NCBI GenBank assembly: GCA_934757275.1 | Contig: CAKVLN010000004.1 | Coordinates: 124,001 to 188,000, forward strand | Origin: an uncultured Candidatus Melainabacteria bacterium | GTDB lineage: Bacteria; Cyanobacteriota; Vampirovibrionia; Gastranaerophilales; Gastranaerophilaceae | DNA: 64,000 nt | Direction: 5' to 3' | Shown: positions 1 through 11,820 of the stretch, in pieces | Layout: the number at the start of each line of letters is the position of its first letter | Numbering within the stretch: position 1 is the stretch's first letter | The notes under the pieces: generated by a model | Told to the model about the DNA's origin: nothing | Databases searched by the model: none | Seen by the model: only the letters and a program-made list of their open reading frames with translations | Position numbers and translations under genes: made by a program

Positions 1-1143
1 CCAAACTTGAATATTCCAGAAATTCCAGTAACAATGACAAATACTGCAATTAAACTTAATGGCGCAATTCTAAATGGTAATGCAACAGTTGAAAAGTTCA
101 CATCAGGCGGAATTGAAGCCGAAACACTTACAAGTGATTTTTCTATGAAGGGTGAAAACTTCTATTTGAATAACTTGAAGGGAACTGCATTTAATGGAAA
201 AATTAACGGAAACATCATTTATAATTTGAACAATGCCAAAACAACAGTTGATTTTAAGGGTCAAGGTTTGAACGCTGAAAAAGCAGTCTATGGCGGAACT
301 GGCATTAAAAACGCTTTAACTGGAACATTAGGCTTTGACACAAAATTAACTTTAACCGTTGCAGACTTTGACGAAATGATGAACTCTATGCGTGGCAATT
401 TGAATTTTGAAATCAAAAATGGTGCATTCGGTACAATCGGTCGTTTTGAAAACTTTTTGAAAGCTGATAACATAGTAAACAGTGCGCTTTTGAAATCAAC
501 TGTTTCAACAATCTCTAACGCAGTCGGAATAGCAGATACCGCTACATTCAATTCTCTTAGCGGAAAATTAACTTTTGCTAACGGCTGGGCAGAACTTAAC
601 CCAGTAAAAAGCTCAGGACCTTTATTAGCTTATTATGTGAAAGGTAAATACAATCTTTTGAACGGTAACGCTATTTTAGTTATTTTGGGAAGATTAGACG
701 GCTCAATTGTTGCCAAAATGGGTCCTATCGGTCAATTATCTGCAACAAAACTTTTAAGCTACATTCCAAAATTCGGTGCATCTACTGCAAGCTTTGTTGA
801 CACACTTACTGCAAACCCTAAAAACGAAGCAGTGAGCCAAATTCCAAACTTGACTAACGGAAGTACCACTTATAAAGATTTCAAAGTCCTTCATAGCGGT
901 ATTGCAGGCAAAGCCTCTTCTATCAAGTCTTTTAAATGGCTAACAGAGGTTGATACAAGCGCAATAGAAACAAAAACCGTGAAAGAAACTATTAAAGACA
1001 TCAAAACCTCAGTTGGTGAAGATGTAACTAACACCGTACAAAGCGTGACAGACGCAATTACTACATCTAAAGAGCAATGGAACACAACAAAGGACCAACT
1101 CAAAAACAGTGCAGAAGAATTGAAGAACTTATTTAAGTTCTAA
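1..1143 (+). CDS. AsmA-like protein, C-terminal part (5' end outside window)
   Basis: The frame is open from base 1, so this is the C-terminal 380 residues of a longer protein. It shows the low-complexity, beta-rich pattern of AsmA/TamB-type envelope proteins: repeated short strands such as LNNLKGTAFNGKINGNI, and a region of the AsmA C-terminal type (MRGNLNFEIKNGAFGTIGRF, then LSGKLTFANGWAEL). The last 60 residues are a charged helical tail. Proteins of this family sit between the two membranes of diderm cells and are linked to lipid transport or outer-membrane assembly; that role is taken from the family, not seen here. It converges with tgt. The family call is by pattern only. Confidence 0.6.
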   Translation, partial: PNLNIPEIPVTMTNTAIKLNGAILNGNATVEKFTSGGIEAETLTSDFSMKGENFYLNNLKGTAFNGKINGNIIYNLNNAKTTVDFKGQGLNAEKAVYGGTGIKNALTGTLGFDTKLTLTVADFDEMMNSMRGNLNFEIKNGAFGTIGRFENFLKADNIVNSALLKSTVSTISNAVGIADTATFNSLSGKLTFANGWAELNPVKSSGPLLAYYVKGKYNLLNGNAILVILGRLDGSIVAKMGPIGQLSATKLLSYIPKFGASTASFVDTLTANPKNEAVSQIPNLTNGSTTYKDFKVLHSGIAGKASSIKSFKWLTEVDTSAIETKTVKETIKDIKTSVGEDVTNTVQSVTDAITTSKEQWNTTKDQLKNSAEELKNLFKF

Positions 1144-1184
1144 AGCGCTAATTGCTCACAATAAAGAAGATATAAGAACGCATG

Positions 1185-2355
<1,171 letters not shown>

Positions 2356-2409
2356 TTTTAGAAACTCGATATCAAAAATATCGGCTCAATCAATTTTGCT
2401 TAAATAATA

Positions 2410-2889
2410 CTAACCTTGAAATCTTTCTTCTTCGTAAGTAATCATTTCAAGCATAGATTGCCAGTTGTCAAAAATTTCTTCTGGCTTGAAGTAAATTCCG
2501 ATTTCTCTTTGAGCACTTTCTAATGAATCAGAAGCATGAACAACGTTGTATTCCATAACTTGTGCAAAATCAGCTCTGATTGTACCCATATCAGCTTTTA
2601 ATGGGCTTGTAGCACCAACCATGTGGCGTACGCTTTCAACTGCCTCATAACCTTCAATTACCATTGCAACAATAGGTCCACTTGTGATGTAATGAACAAG
2701 TCTGTTATAGAATGGCTTGCCATAGTGTTCTTCATAGTGCTTAGCTGCAATTTCTGGAGTAACTTGAAGCAACTTCATTGCAACAATCTTGAAACCTTTA
2801 TTTTCAAATCTTTCAAGAATTTTACCGATTAATCCTCTTTTAACTCCATCAGGTTTGATGGCAACAAATGTTCTTTCTTCTGTTTTCAT
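2410..2889 (-). CDS. ndk: nucleoside diphosphate kinase
   Basis: Transfers the gamma-phosphate from ATP to NDPs through a phosphohistidine. 159 aa. The active-site His is H118 in NVVHASDS (alanine where glycine is more usual, HGSDS). Other family motifs: N-terminal AIKPDGVKRGLIG, the Kpn-loop GATSPLKADMGTIRADF, and an extra C-terminal stretch after residue 135 giving a slightly long protein. I chose the ATG at 2889 because AGGAGAG lies 5-10 bases upstream; an in-frame start 7 codons earlier would overlap that ribosome site. Its gene neighbour on the same strand is tgt, 100 bp downstream, separated by a repeat. Confidence 0.95.
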   Translation of the reverse strand: MKTEERTFVAIKPDGVKRGLIGKILERFENKGFKIVAMKLLQVTPEIAAKHYEEHYGKPFYNRLVHYITSGPIVAMVIEGYEAVESVRHMVGATSPLKADMGTIRADFAQVMEYNVVHASDSLESAQREIGIYFKPEEIFDNWQSMLEMITYEEERFQG

Positions 2890-2986
2890 AATCTCTCCTA
2901 TCAATATCAATTAGACCATAAATAGCAAATAAAGTAAAGTCGAGCATTTTTGGTCTTGAAAGATTGTTGATTTTAAAGAAAAATTT

Positions 2987-3682
2987 TTACGAATTTGAGG
3001 TCATCATTTTGTAACCAATCGTCAATGCCCCCATTACGCCAGCCGTAATGCCACCATATTTAAGAGCCTTTTTCCATTGTCCTTTTGTTTTAGTATTATT
3101 TAAAACATCAAATATTTTTGAGCTTACATCATCTGGTTTTGTGAAACATTTCTTTTCAGCATTCCAACATTTTTCAGTCAAATTTTTAAATGTTTGCATA
3201 TTTTCCAAGCTCCTTTTTTCTAAATTTTCCTTCAAAACTTTTTTACTTTCCTTTATATTGTCGGCACTTAGTGAACTTAAATAAGTTTCGAGAGAAATCT
3301 TATTACCATCAAACACTTTTTTATTAGCATTTAAAAGTTTTTTCATACCATCAACATCTTTTACTTTGTCAATTCCTTTGATGACATTTTTCAGTTGTTT
3401 GAAAAATTCTTGACCTTCTTTTGATATATTCTTAGAAATATGGTTTTCAAAGGCTTGTTTTGCAAACGAATCGGACGCCTTGCCATTTTTATCTACAGGA
3501 AATCTATTCTTTAAATAGCCGACTGTTCCGCCTGCCGCACCACCAACTACTGCAGAGCCTAAAACTGCTCCAAAACCGCTTCCACGATTTTGCTGCGGCA
3601 TATTATTTGGCATATTATTAGAATTAAAACCTTGATTATAATTCATTTGAGGATAAGCATTCATTCCGTAAGAATTTACCAT
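2987..3682 (-). CDS. small protein with Asn/Met-rich N-terminus and glycine zipper
   Basis: Not recognised. 231 aa from the ATG at 3682, preceded by a GGAG site; a TTG four codons earlier is less likely. Residues 1-35 are rich in Asn, Met, Pro and Gln. A glycine-rich hydrophobic stretch (GSAVVGGAAGGTVGYL) near 40-58 resembles a membrane glycine zipper. The centre is a Lys-rich helical domain, and a second short hydrophobic segment (YGGITAGVMGALTIGYKM) lies at the C-terminus. This suggests a protein held in a membrane at both ends, which is inference. Stands alone between ndk and groEL. Confidence 0.6.
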   Translation of the reverse strand: MVNSYGMNAYPQMNYNQGFNSNNMPNNMPQQNRGSGFGAVLGSAVVGGAAGGTVGYLKNRFPVDKNGKASDSFAKQAFENHISKNISKEGQEFFKQLKNVIKGIDKVKDVDGMKKLLNANKKVFDGNKISLETYLSSLSADNIKESKKVLKENLEKRSLENMQTFKNLTEKCWNAEKKCFTKPDDVSSKIFDVLNNTKTKGQWKKALKYGGITAGVMGALTIGYKMMTSNS

Positions 3683-3775
3683 ACGACACTCCAAAATTCA
3701 CTACACACATGAATATAAAGTATTTTTGCGTTCAAAAATTGCCTTTTTGTAACGAAAATGTAATGTTATTATGAA

Positions 3776-3869
3776 GGTAATAGGGTAATAAGGGAATAAG
3801 GGAATAAGAGGTTTTAAATATTATTTTTGTATAATACGTTATTAGAGCGACTTTAGTTTCCTCTCCTAA
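3776..3869. repeat. GAATAA-arm dispersed repeat, half copy
   Basis: Contains the tandem GGGAATAA units (about three, slightly degenerate), then GAGGTTTTAAATA and an AT-rich stretch ending in a TACGTTATTAGAGCGACTTT segment. The same order is seen at 5636, 17209 and 46712. Only one arm is clear here. It lies between the groEL terminator and the upstream region of the small glycine-zipper gene. Confidence 0.65.
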
Positions 3870-3873
3870 AAAC

Positions 3874-3907
3874 ACACCAAGCTCCACCTTGAGGTGGAGC
3901 TTGGTGT
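3874..3907 (-). terminator. groEL terminator
   Basis: Strong hairpin with 15-bp arms (ACACCAAGCTCCACC / GGTGGAGCTTGGTGT) and a 4-nt loop, followed on the minus strand by GTTTTT. It lies 37 bp after the groEL stop. Confidence 0.85.
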
Positions 3908-3943
3908 ATTTTAATCTAGTATGTTATGCTATGCAGCGTTCAA

Positions 3944-5915
<1,972 letters not shown>

Positions 5916-6203
5916 TTACTCAACAATTGCCAAAGCATCTTTGATTGACAAAATTTTGTATTCTACGCCGTCCATTTTTACATCTGTACCAGCATATTTA
6001 GCATAAAGAATGATATCGCCTACTTTAACTTCCATAGGTTCTTTTTCACCCTTGTCATTTGTTTTTCCTTCGCCAACTGCTACAACTTCACCTTTTTGAG
6101 GTTTTTCTTTTGCGCTATCTGGAATAAAAATTCCGCCTGATGTTTGTTCTGTATCTTCAATAACTTTAATAACGATTCTGTCTTGTAATGGTTTAAGTGC
6201 CAT
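5916..6203 (-). CDS. groES: 10 kDa co-chaperonin GroES
   Basis: Lid of the GroEL chamber. 95 aa, full length, with the N-terminal strand [15 protein letters not shown], the mobile loop ([17 protein letters not shown], residues 19-35) and the conserved [15 protein letters not shown] near 63-77. AGGAGG lies just upstream of the ATG. The 80-bp upstream region has a TATAAT-like box but no CIRCE inverted repeat (TTAGCACTC-N9-GAGTGCTAA), so HrcA control is not indicated. Confidence 0.97.
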   Translation of the reverse strand: MALKPLQDRIVIKVIEDTEQTSGGIFIPDSAKEKPQKGEVVAVGEGKTNDKGEKEPMEVKVGDIILYAKYAGTDVKMDGVEYKILSIKDALAIVE

Positions 6204-6282
6204 AATATAATCCTCCTATCTTCTACAATTATATTTATACCCCAGATTTAAAGAAAAAATGAAAAAGTTAAGAAAAAATTAA

Positions 6283-6684
6283 TTATTGAACGTTATTTTT
6301 TCTAAAAGCAAATTTTTTAAAAAACACATAAGTAAAGACCGCAGCAACGAGAGTTGCAACAATTTGTGCAATGAAAACATTTAGATGCAAAATTTTAACA
6401 ATAAACTCTAAAAGACCAGCATTAATTAGATAGCTGAAAAACCAAGTTGTGCAACACTTCAAATATTCTTTGACCCAATTTCCCTTACCTTCAAAAACAA
6501 GAAATTTTTGTGTTGTATACGAAACAATGGAAGAAATCACCCACGCAAGCGCAAGTGCAATCTGATATGCGCTATCACCCATAATTAGACAAAAAGCTGA
6601 ATACATCAAATATGATACGCCAGCATTAAACCCGCCAACGAACAAAAAACGTATTTTATCAGATAATTTAAACCAGTATTCCAT
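6283..6684 (-). CDS. GtrA-like membrane protein
   Basis: A 133-aa protein with four predicted membrane segments and the typical GtrA opening KIRFLFVGGFNAGVSYL, followed by SIVSYTTQKFLVFEG near the middle and FFKKFAF at the C-terminus. GtrA-family proteins are thought to move polyprenyl-linked sugars across the membrane or support cell-surface glycosylation. The reading frame extends 32 codons further upstream, but that part is unlike the family and would run into the promoter of the divergent toxin-antitoxin pair, so I placed the start at 6684; no clear ribosome site supports either choice. No glycosyltransferase lies beside it. Confidence 0.8.
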   Translation of the reverse strand: MEYWFKLSDKIRFLFVGGFNAGVSYLMYSAFCLIMGDSAYQIALALAWVISSIVSYTTQKFLVFEGKGNWVKEYLKCCTTWFFSYLINAGLLEFIVKILHLNVFIAQIVATLVAAVFTYVFFKKFAFRKNNVQ

Positions 6685-6742
6685 AAGATTGATTATATTA
6701 TAAACAAACTGATAAGTGAAAAACCTTAAAAATGAAGTAGGA

Positions 6743-6792
6743 TTGAAAAAGCTTACAAATATGTTACAATAGTAGTACATTGTATAGACAAT
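6743..6792 (+). promoter_or_regulatory. promoter and likely operator of the toxin-antitoxin pair
   Basis: A -35-like TTGAAA (6743-6748), 16-bp spacer and -10-like TACAAT (6765-6770). Just downstream lies the inverted repeat ATTGT-ATAG-ACAAT (6779-6792), a plausible binding site for the antitoxin or the toxin-antitoxin complex. It is placed at the expected transcription start. Confidence 0.55.
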
Positions 6793-6804
6793 AGCGAGGT
6801 TAAG

Positions 6805-7077
6805 ATGTCACAAGCAAATATTAGTATTAGAGTTAATAGCGATTTAAAGCAGAATTTTGATAATTTATGCAACGAATTAGGTTTTAATATGTCTACTGCT
6901 ATCACAATGTTCATCAAAGCCGCAGTTAGAGAGCAGGGTATTCCCTTTGCTCTATCAATTAACGATTATAATAAAGAAACCAAAAAAGTAATTGAAGACG
7001 CTAACAACGGGATTGGACTATCAAAAGCATATAGCTCTGTTGATGATATGATGAACGACATCTTGAAGGAAGATTAA
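6805..7077 (+). CDS. antitoxin, RelB/DinJ family
   Basis: 90 aa. The N-terminal 45 residues form a ribbon-helix-helix DNA-binding domain (ISIRVNSDLKQNFDNLCNEL, then GFNMSTAITMFIKAAVREQGIPF, the DinJ signature). The C-terminal half is the acidic, flexible toxin-binding part. It overlaps the next gene by one base (TAATG), so the two are translationally coupled. The pair probably represses its own promoter through the ATTGT-N4-ACAAT repeat upstream. Confidence 0.92.
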   Translation: MSQANISIRVNSDLKQNFDNLCNELGFNMSTAITMFIKAAVREQGIPFALSINDYNKETKKVIEDANNGIGLSKAYSSVDDMMNDILKED

Positions 7078-7349
7078 TGTACAATTTAAGATTTACAAAT
7101 AAAATACAACGTAACATCAAATTAATGAAGAAACGTGGAAAAGATTTAGAGAAACTCAAAGTTGTACTTAATCTACTACAAAAGGGAGAAGAACTTCCTT
7201 CCAAATATAGAGATCATGCACTTACAGGCGATTTTACTGGTTGCAGAGAATGTCATATTGAACCAGACTGGTTATTGGTATATGAAATCATAAATAGCGA
7301 ACTAGTAATATTATTACTCACAACTGGAAGTCATAGCGATTTATTTTAG
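7077..7349 (+). CDS. mRNA interferase toxin, YafQ family (RelE superfamily)
   Basis: 90 aa. A ribosome-dependent endoribonuclease by family. The residues matching the YafQ active site are all present: H47 in RDHAL, H60 in CHIEPDW, D64, H86 and the terminal F90 in GSHSDLF. It looks intact and so should be active when not bound by the DinJ-like antitoxin encoded directly upstream. The pair stands alone between a GtrA-like gene and ribE, with no phage or transposon genes beside it. Confidence 0.93.
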   Translation: MYNLRFTNKIQRNIKLMKKRGKDLEKLKVVLNLLQKGEELPSKYRDHALTGDFTGCRECHIEPDWLLVYEIINSELVILLLTTGSHSDLF

Positions 7350-7392
7350 CCTTCCTCTGTACATTTGAGTAAAAATATGCTAGAATTACTCT

Positions 7393-8016
7393 ATGTTTAC
7401 TGGAATCGTAGAAGAAACAGGAAAAATCCAATTTGTCACAGATAGAAAAGTTGTTATTAAATGCCAAAAGATTTTAGAAGATGCTAAAATCGGTGATAGC
7501 ATTGCAGTAAATGGCGTTTGCCTCACTATTACAGACATTAACAAAGATACTTTTTCTGCGGATATTTCACCTGAAACTTTTAAGGTTGCTTGTAAACTAA
7601 ATCTAGGCAATACCGTAAACTTAGAGCGTGCAATGCTTGCAAATGGGCGTTTTGGTGGTCATATTGTTAGCGGTCATGTTGATGGGGTAGCAAAAATCGT
7701 AGAACTTAAAAATAATGGCGATTTTTACGATTTAAGGCTTGAACTTTCTGAGAATGAGTCAAAATACGTTATCAGAAAAGGCTCTATAACCGTGAATGGC
7801 ATAAGTCTTACGATTGCAGAGGTTGTGGGTGGTTTAATAAATCTTGCAATTATCCCCCATACATACGAAAATACTTGCCTAAAAGAGTTAAAAATAGGCG
7901 ATTTTGTAAATGTAGAAGTCGATATGATGGCGAAATATATTGAAAAATTTTTATCAACGAGTGATAATAGGTCAAGAATAGATTTCGATTTTCTACAAAG
8001 GAATGGTTTTTGTTAA
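7393..8016 (+). CDS. ribE: riboflavin synthase, alpha subunit
   Basis: Converts two 6,7-dimethyl-8-ribityllumazines to riboflavin and a pyrimidine product. 207 aa with two tandem lumazine-binding domains: MFTGIVEETGKI opens the first, with NGVCLTI inside it; the second has GGHIVSGHVDG at its start and KGSITVNGISLTI. No FMN riboswitch fits in the 43 bp upstream. The stop codon sits against the start of ribBA, so the two form an operon. The genes for RibD and lumazine synthase RibH are not in the window. Confidence 0.96.
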   Translation: MFTGIVEETGKIQFVTDRKVVIKCQKILEDAKIGDSIAVNGVCLTITDINKDTFSADISPETFKVACKLNLGNTVNLERAMLANGRFGGHIVSGHVDGVAKIVELKNNGDFYDLRLELSENESKYVIRKGSITVNGISLTIAEVVGGLINLAIIPHTYENTCLKELKIGDFVNVEVDMMAKYIEKFLSTSDNRSRIDFDFLQRNGFC

Positions 8017-8017
8017 T

Positions 8018-9223
8018 ATGATAGGTCAGTTTAACACAATTCAAGAAGCTTTAGAGGATTTCAAAGCAGGCAAACCCTTAATTGTCGCAGATGATGAAGA
8101 CAGGGAAAATGAAGGCGACTTAATTTGTTCTGCACAATTTGTTACCCCTGAATTGGTAAACTTCATTACTAAAGAATGTCGTGGAATTGTTTGTCTAGCG
8201 ATTTCTGACAGTATCGCAAAGCAACTTGAGCTTCCGCAAATGGTAGAAAAAAATACCGAAAGCATGCAAACAGCGTTTTCTCTAAGCATTGACGCTCACC
8301 CTAAATATGGCGTGACGACTGGGGTTTCAGCTTTTGATAGAGCAAAAACTATTGAGGTTGCAATCGCACCAGACGCTCAACCTTCTGATTTACGCAGACC
8401 AGGGCATTTGTTCCCTTGTGTTGCGAGAAAAGGCGGAGTTCTAAAAAGATGCGGACATACCGAGGCAGTTGTTGATTTAGCAAGACTTTGCGGTCATAGA
8501 GAAGCTGGAATTATGTGCGAAATTATGAAAGAAAACGGCGAAATGGCAAGGCGTGAAGACTTGCATAAATTCGCCGAAAAGCACAATATCAAATTTATTA
8601 CGGTTGCTGACCTTATTGCGTACCGCTTGGAAAAAGAAAAATTTGTAAAACGTGAAGTTGAAGTATTTTTACCAACTCAGTTTGGCGACTTTAATATCGT
8701 TGGCTACACTGACACCATCACTGGTTGCGAGCATGTTGCTTTGGTAAAAGATGATGGCTCTGACAAAATTCCTTTAATCAGAGTTCATAGTGAATGTTTG
8801 ACTGGCGACATTTTCCATAGCTTAAAGTGTGATTGCAACTGGCAATTACATACAGCATTAAAGATGGTTAATGAGTATGGCAAAGGCGCAGTGATTTACA
8901 TTCGTGACCACGAAGGACGTGGAATTGGCTTAATCAACAAACTCAAGACATACAAACTTCAAGAGGAAGGTCAAGACACAGTTGAGGCAAATGTTTCATT
9001 AGGTTTTGCACCCGATTTAAGAAATTATGGCGTTGGAGCACAAATTATTCTTGATTTGGGCTTTAACAATTTCAATTTAATTACAAATAACCCTAAGAAA
9101 ATCGTAGGTTTAAAGGGTTATGGCTTAACAATACATGAAAACATTAACTTGAAATCAGAAGTTAATAAATATAACGAAAGATATATAAACACGAAACGTG
9201 AAAAAATGCACCATATCCTATAA
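8018..9223 (+). CDS. ribBA: bifunctional DHBP synthase / GTP cyclohydrolase II
   Basis: Supplies both entry substrates of riboflavin synthesis. 401 aa. The N-terminal half (DHBP synthase) has DDEDRENEGDL at about 24-34 and GVTTGVSAFDRAKT; the C-terminal half (GTP cyclohydrolase II) has the zinc site HSECLTGDIFHSLKCDC and RDHEGRGIGL. I chose the ATG at 8018, one base after the ribE stop, because it gives the usual N-terminus (FNTIQEAL near residue 5); an ATG at 8003 inside ribE is in frame and close to the AAAGGA site, so it cannot be excluded. Confidence 0.96.
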   Translation: MIGQFNTIQEALEDFKAGKPLIVADDEDRENEGDLICSAQFVTPELVNFITKECRGIVCLAISDSIAKQLELPQMVEKNTESMQTAFSLSIDAHPKYGVTTGVSAFDRAKTIEVAIAPDAQPSDLRRPGHLFPCVARKGGVLKRCGHTEAVVDLARLCGHREAGIMCEIMKENGEMARREDLHKFAEKHNIKFITVADLIAYRLEKEKFVKREVEVFLPTQFGDFNIVGYTDTITGCEHVALVKDDGSDKIPLIRVHSECLTGDIFHSLKCDCNWQLHTALKMVNEYGKGAVIYIRDHEGRGIGLINKLKTYKLQEEGQDTVEANVSLGFAPDLRNYGVGAQIILDLGFNNFNLITNNPKKIVGLKGYGLTIHENINLKSEVNKYNERYINTKREKMHHIL

Positions 9224-9249
9224 TTTAGGTGCAATCAAGAGGATATTTT

Positions 9250-10239
9250 ATGGCAGATACATCATACGAAGTGGAACTATTAAACAGTAATATTTACAAA
9301 TTTTTTGCAGGGGTCTATAACGACTTTAAAGCAAAGGCTGTAAGCGAATACAAATTTGAACTTGAACCACTTCCTTATGAAGAATTTATTGACGCAGTTG
9401 AAAAAGATTATATGAAATGCGTTGTGCTTAAAGAAAATGAAATTCCGACTGCCTTTTTGGTTTATACAACTTCTATTTCAGAAGCTATTGAACTCAACCT
9501 AATTCATTGTTTGGGAACAGAAGACGAAGTTACAAAAATTAAATTACTAATAGAAAAATTCTTGGAATTAACAGAAACTGAACGCCAATCTAAAGTCGTT
9601 TCTTATCCAATGCTTGGACATCAATCAGTGTTTACTGCTGATATTTCAAAATATGGCTTTAAGTATATTGGACTTGCGGTTTTGAGATTTATGATGGGCA
9701 ACGCCTCTTCTGAAAGAATTTTAGAGAATATGAAACTTAGCGAAAGACCTGCTGAATACAAAGTTGTAAGCTATGACGACGCTTATAGAGAAGACGCAAT
9801 TAGAATTATCCACGAGGCTTTCAGAGATACTCAAGATGCAATTTATGATACAAGATATAAAACAATAGATGGAACTAAAGATATTATTAACAAAGTTGTT
9901 GATAATATTTATGGTGAATTTTTGCCAGAAGTAACCTCTGTATTATTATATAACGATAAACCTGTAGGTTTTGCGTTTGCAAACGTTACTGGCGGAAAAA
10001 TCGCAAACTTGCCTCTCGTAGCAATTGAAAAAGAACATAGAGGACAGGGTTTTTCAGAACATCTTTTAAACCGTGCAATTAAAACAATTGTTGATTGGAC
10101 AAAATTAGGTAAAAGGGCTTTTAGTGAAATCAACGTAACTACCGAAACCAATAACTATAAAGCATTAAAAATGTATAGAAGAATCGGTTTTAGAGAGGAT
10201 TTTTGTTATCCTCAAGCTTACATAATCAAGAAAAAATAA
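9250..10239 (+). CDS. GNAT-family N-acetyltransferase
   Basis: 329 aa, starting at the ATG at 9250 with AGAGGA seven bases upstream; an upstream GTG would bury that site. The C-terminal 150 residues carry the GNAT acetyl-CoA site (VAIEKEHRGQGFSEHLL) and the typical end NYKALKMYRRIGFRE. The N-terminal half has the same kind of alternating pattern and may be a degenerate second GNAT domain. Substrate unknown. It lies 26 bp after ribBA on the same strand, so it may be read from the same transcript, without an obvious link to riboflavin. Confidence 0.8.
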   Translation: MADTSYEVELLNSNIYKFFAGVYNDFKAKAVSEYKFELEPLPYEEFIDAVEKDYMKCVVLKENEIPTAFLVYTTSISEAIELNLIHCLGTEDEVTKIKLLIEKFLELTETERQSKVVSYPMLGHQSVFTADISKYGFKYIGLAVLRFMMGNASSERILENMKLSERPAEYKVVSYDDAYREDAIRIIHEAFRDTQDAIYDTRYKTIDGTKDIINKVVDNIYGEFLPEVTSVLLYNDKPVGFAFANVTGGKIANLPLVAIEKEHRGQGFSEHLLNRAIKTIVDWTKLGKRAFSEINVTTETNNYKALKMYRRIGFREDFCYPQAYIIKKK

Positions 10240-10289
10240 TCTGTTTGAAAAACAAAAAAGAAAAGCGAGAAAGAAAGGAAAAGAGAAGT

Positions 10290-11708
10290 ATGAAATTATC
10301 TACTAAACTTATGGCATCTTTAGGTGTTGCTTGTGTGGCTTCTTGTGTAGCAATTGCAGGTGAACCTGCTGATATTCAAGCTTACGCTCACCCAACATTG
10401 TTCGGCTCTCAAAGCCATGCTATGGTAACTTCTGAAAACGACATTATTGTGGGTGGTAAAATTTACAAACCATGCAATGTTAAAACTATTGAAGGAAAAC
10501 AAAATGTTGTTGTTGCTCGTTTTGCGAAACAAATGCTTTATAATATGAAAGGTCAAATGGACGCTAGAAGAGCTGGTTTATATGACCCTAAAATGCCAGT
10601 ATTGCGTTCTGAATTAGCATTTATTATAGCTGATGGTTTAAATTTAACAGAAGTTAAAGACAACAAATATACAGACGTTGCAGCTGATTACTGGGCAAAA
10701 TCTCAAATCGATAGAGCATTAACTGCTGATGTTATGATTGGTTATCCTGATTCAACTTTTAAACCAGACCAACCTATCACTAAAGCAGAAGTATTTGCTA
10801 CATTTGCAAAAATGATGGATTTAGATGTAGATAGAACCGTAACTCCGACTTTTGAAGGTCAAGTAGTTAAATATATCCCTAATTGGGCTATTGGTGCTAC
10901 TGACGAAGTTATCGCATCAAACATCTTGAACAAAGTTCCTGATAAAGACAAAATCGTTAACGACGAATACTTGTCAAAAGAACAAGTTGCTTACATGCTA
11001 GGTGCATTAAAAGCTAACTTTAGAATCGATACGTCAAATGGTATCGCTGGTTGCGCTACAAAATACGAACCAATCGCAGTTAAAATTAAGTTAAGCGAAA
11101 GAATCAGTGCTAGAACTTCTAACGTTGGTGATACTTTCACTGCTAAGACTGTTGAAGACGTTAAAATTGCAGGCGTAACTTACCCAGCTGGTTCAACTGT
11201 TAAAGGTGTTGTTTCAAGCGTTGCAAGACCTGGCGTTAAAAAACCTGGTTATATTGAAGTTCAATTTAAAAATATTAAAAATGGCGACAACTGCGCAGAA
11301 TTTCCTAAACAACTTTCATCTGCAGAAGTTAACGTAACTAAGAACCCTAACATCGTTTCAAGAGTTCTTGGTGCTCCATTCTCAATGACTGGTAGAGTTG
11401 CAGGTGTTGCTGGTAGAACAGCATCTTCTGTTGCAGAAGTAGTTGCTAACGGTGTTGAAGAATACGGTGACAACTGGTCAGACGCATTTGCAGACACTGC
11501 TTCATTACACCCAGTTAAAGGTCTAAAGAGTGTTGGTAGCAGCTTTATCACAGTTGGTAAAGGTGTTTACAACATCACTAAGCTTACTGCTTCTGGCGTG
11601 TTTGGCATTTGCTACGAATTTGTTGACGAAGCTAAGTACTTAATCGTACCTAACACAACTAACGATTCTAGCTTGAACCCTGATGAAGTATTGACTATTC
11701 TTTATTAA
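10290..11708 (+). CDS. exported SLH-domain protein
   Basis: 472 aa from the ATG at 10290, which has AAAGGAA ten bases upstream and gives a clean signal peptide (KLMASLGVACVASCVAIAG). An S-layer homology domain lies at about 100-176: VLRSELAFIIADGL, then YTDVAADYWAKSQIDRA and GYPDSTFKPDQPITKAE. In Cyanobacteria and relatives such domains bind peptidoglycan-linked polymer and anchor outer-membrane proteins. The middle (about 260-360) looks like a beta-rich domain, and the C-terminus holds glycine-rich amphipathic segments. Its last ten codons and terminator region are duplicated 2.1 kb downstream. Confidence 0.85.
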   Translation: MKLSTKLMASLGVACVASCVAIAGEPADIQAYAHPTLFGSQSHAMVTSENDIIVGGKIYKPCNVKTIEGKQNVVVARFAKQMLYNMKGQMDARRAGLYDPKMPVLRSELAFIIADGLNLTEVKDNKYTDVAADYWAKSQIDRALTADVMIGYPDSTFKPDQPITKAEVFATFAKMMDLDVDRTVTPTFEGQVVKYIPNWAIGATDEVIASNILNKVPDKDKIVNDEYLSKEQVAYMLGALKANFRIDTSNGIAGCATKYEPIAVKIKLSERISARTSNVGDTFTAKTVEDVKIAGVTYPAGSTVKGVVSSVARPGVKKPGYIEVQFKNIKNGDNCAEFPKQLSSAEVNVTKNPNIVSRVLGAPFSMTGRVAGVAGRTASSVAEVVANGVEEYGDNWSDAFADTASLHPVKGLKSVGSSFITVGKGVYNITKLTASGVFGICYEFVDEAKYLIVPNTTNDSSLNPDEVLTILY

Positions 11709-11727
11709 GAATTAGTTTGTATACAAT

Positions 11728-11764
11728 AATAAGAGTCGTGGACATTCAGTCCACGACTCTTATT
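11728..11764 (+). terminator. terminator of the SLH gene
   Basis: 16-bp perfect arms (AATAAGAGTCGTGGAC / GTCCACGACTCTTATT) with a 5-nt loop. It starts 20 bp after the stop codon. Confidence 0.8.
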
Positions 11765-11780
11765 TATAAAAAAACTAAAA

Positions 11781-11810
11781 GTTATTGTGGGGCAGGTATG
11801 CCCAACCGAC
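11781..11810 (+). repeat. GTTATT hairpin repeat
   Basis: GTTATT flank, arms GTGGGGCA / TGCCCAAC (one mispair against the better copies at 13797 and 24044), loop GGTA, then CGAC. It lies just beyond the 3' end of the first tandem paralog. Confidence 0.75.
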
Positions 11811-11820
11811 TAAAAAGTTT

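Noticed and set aside
7350..7392. FMN riboswitch before ribE
   Set aside because: Only 43 bp lie between the toxin gene and ribE, too short for the RFN element, and no conserved bases are seen.
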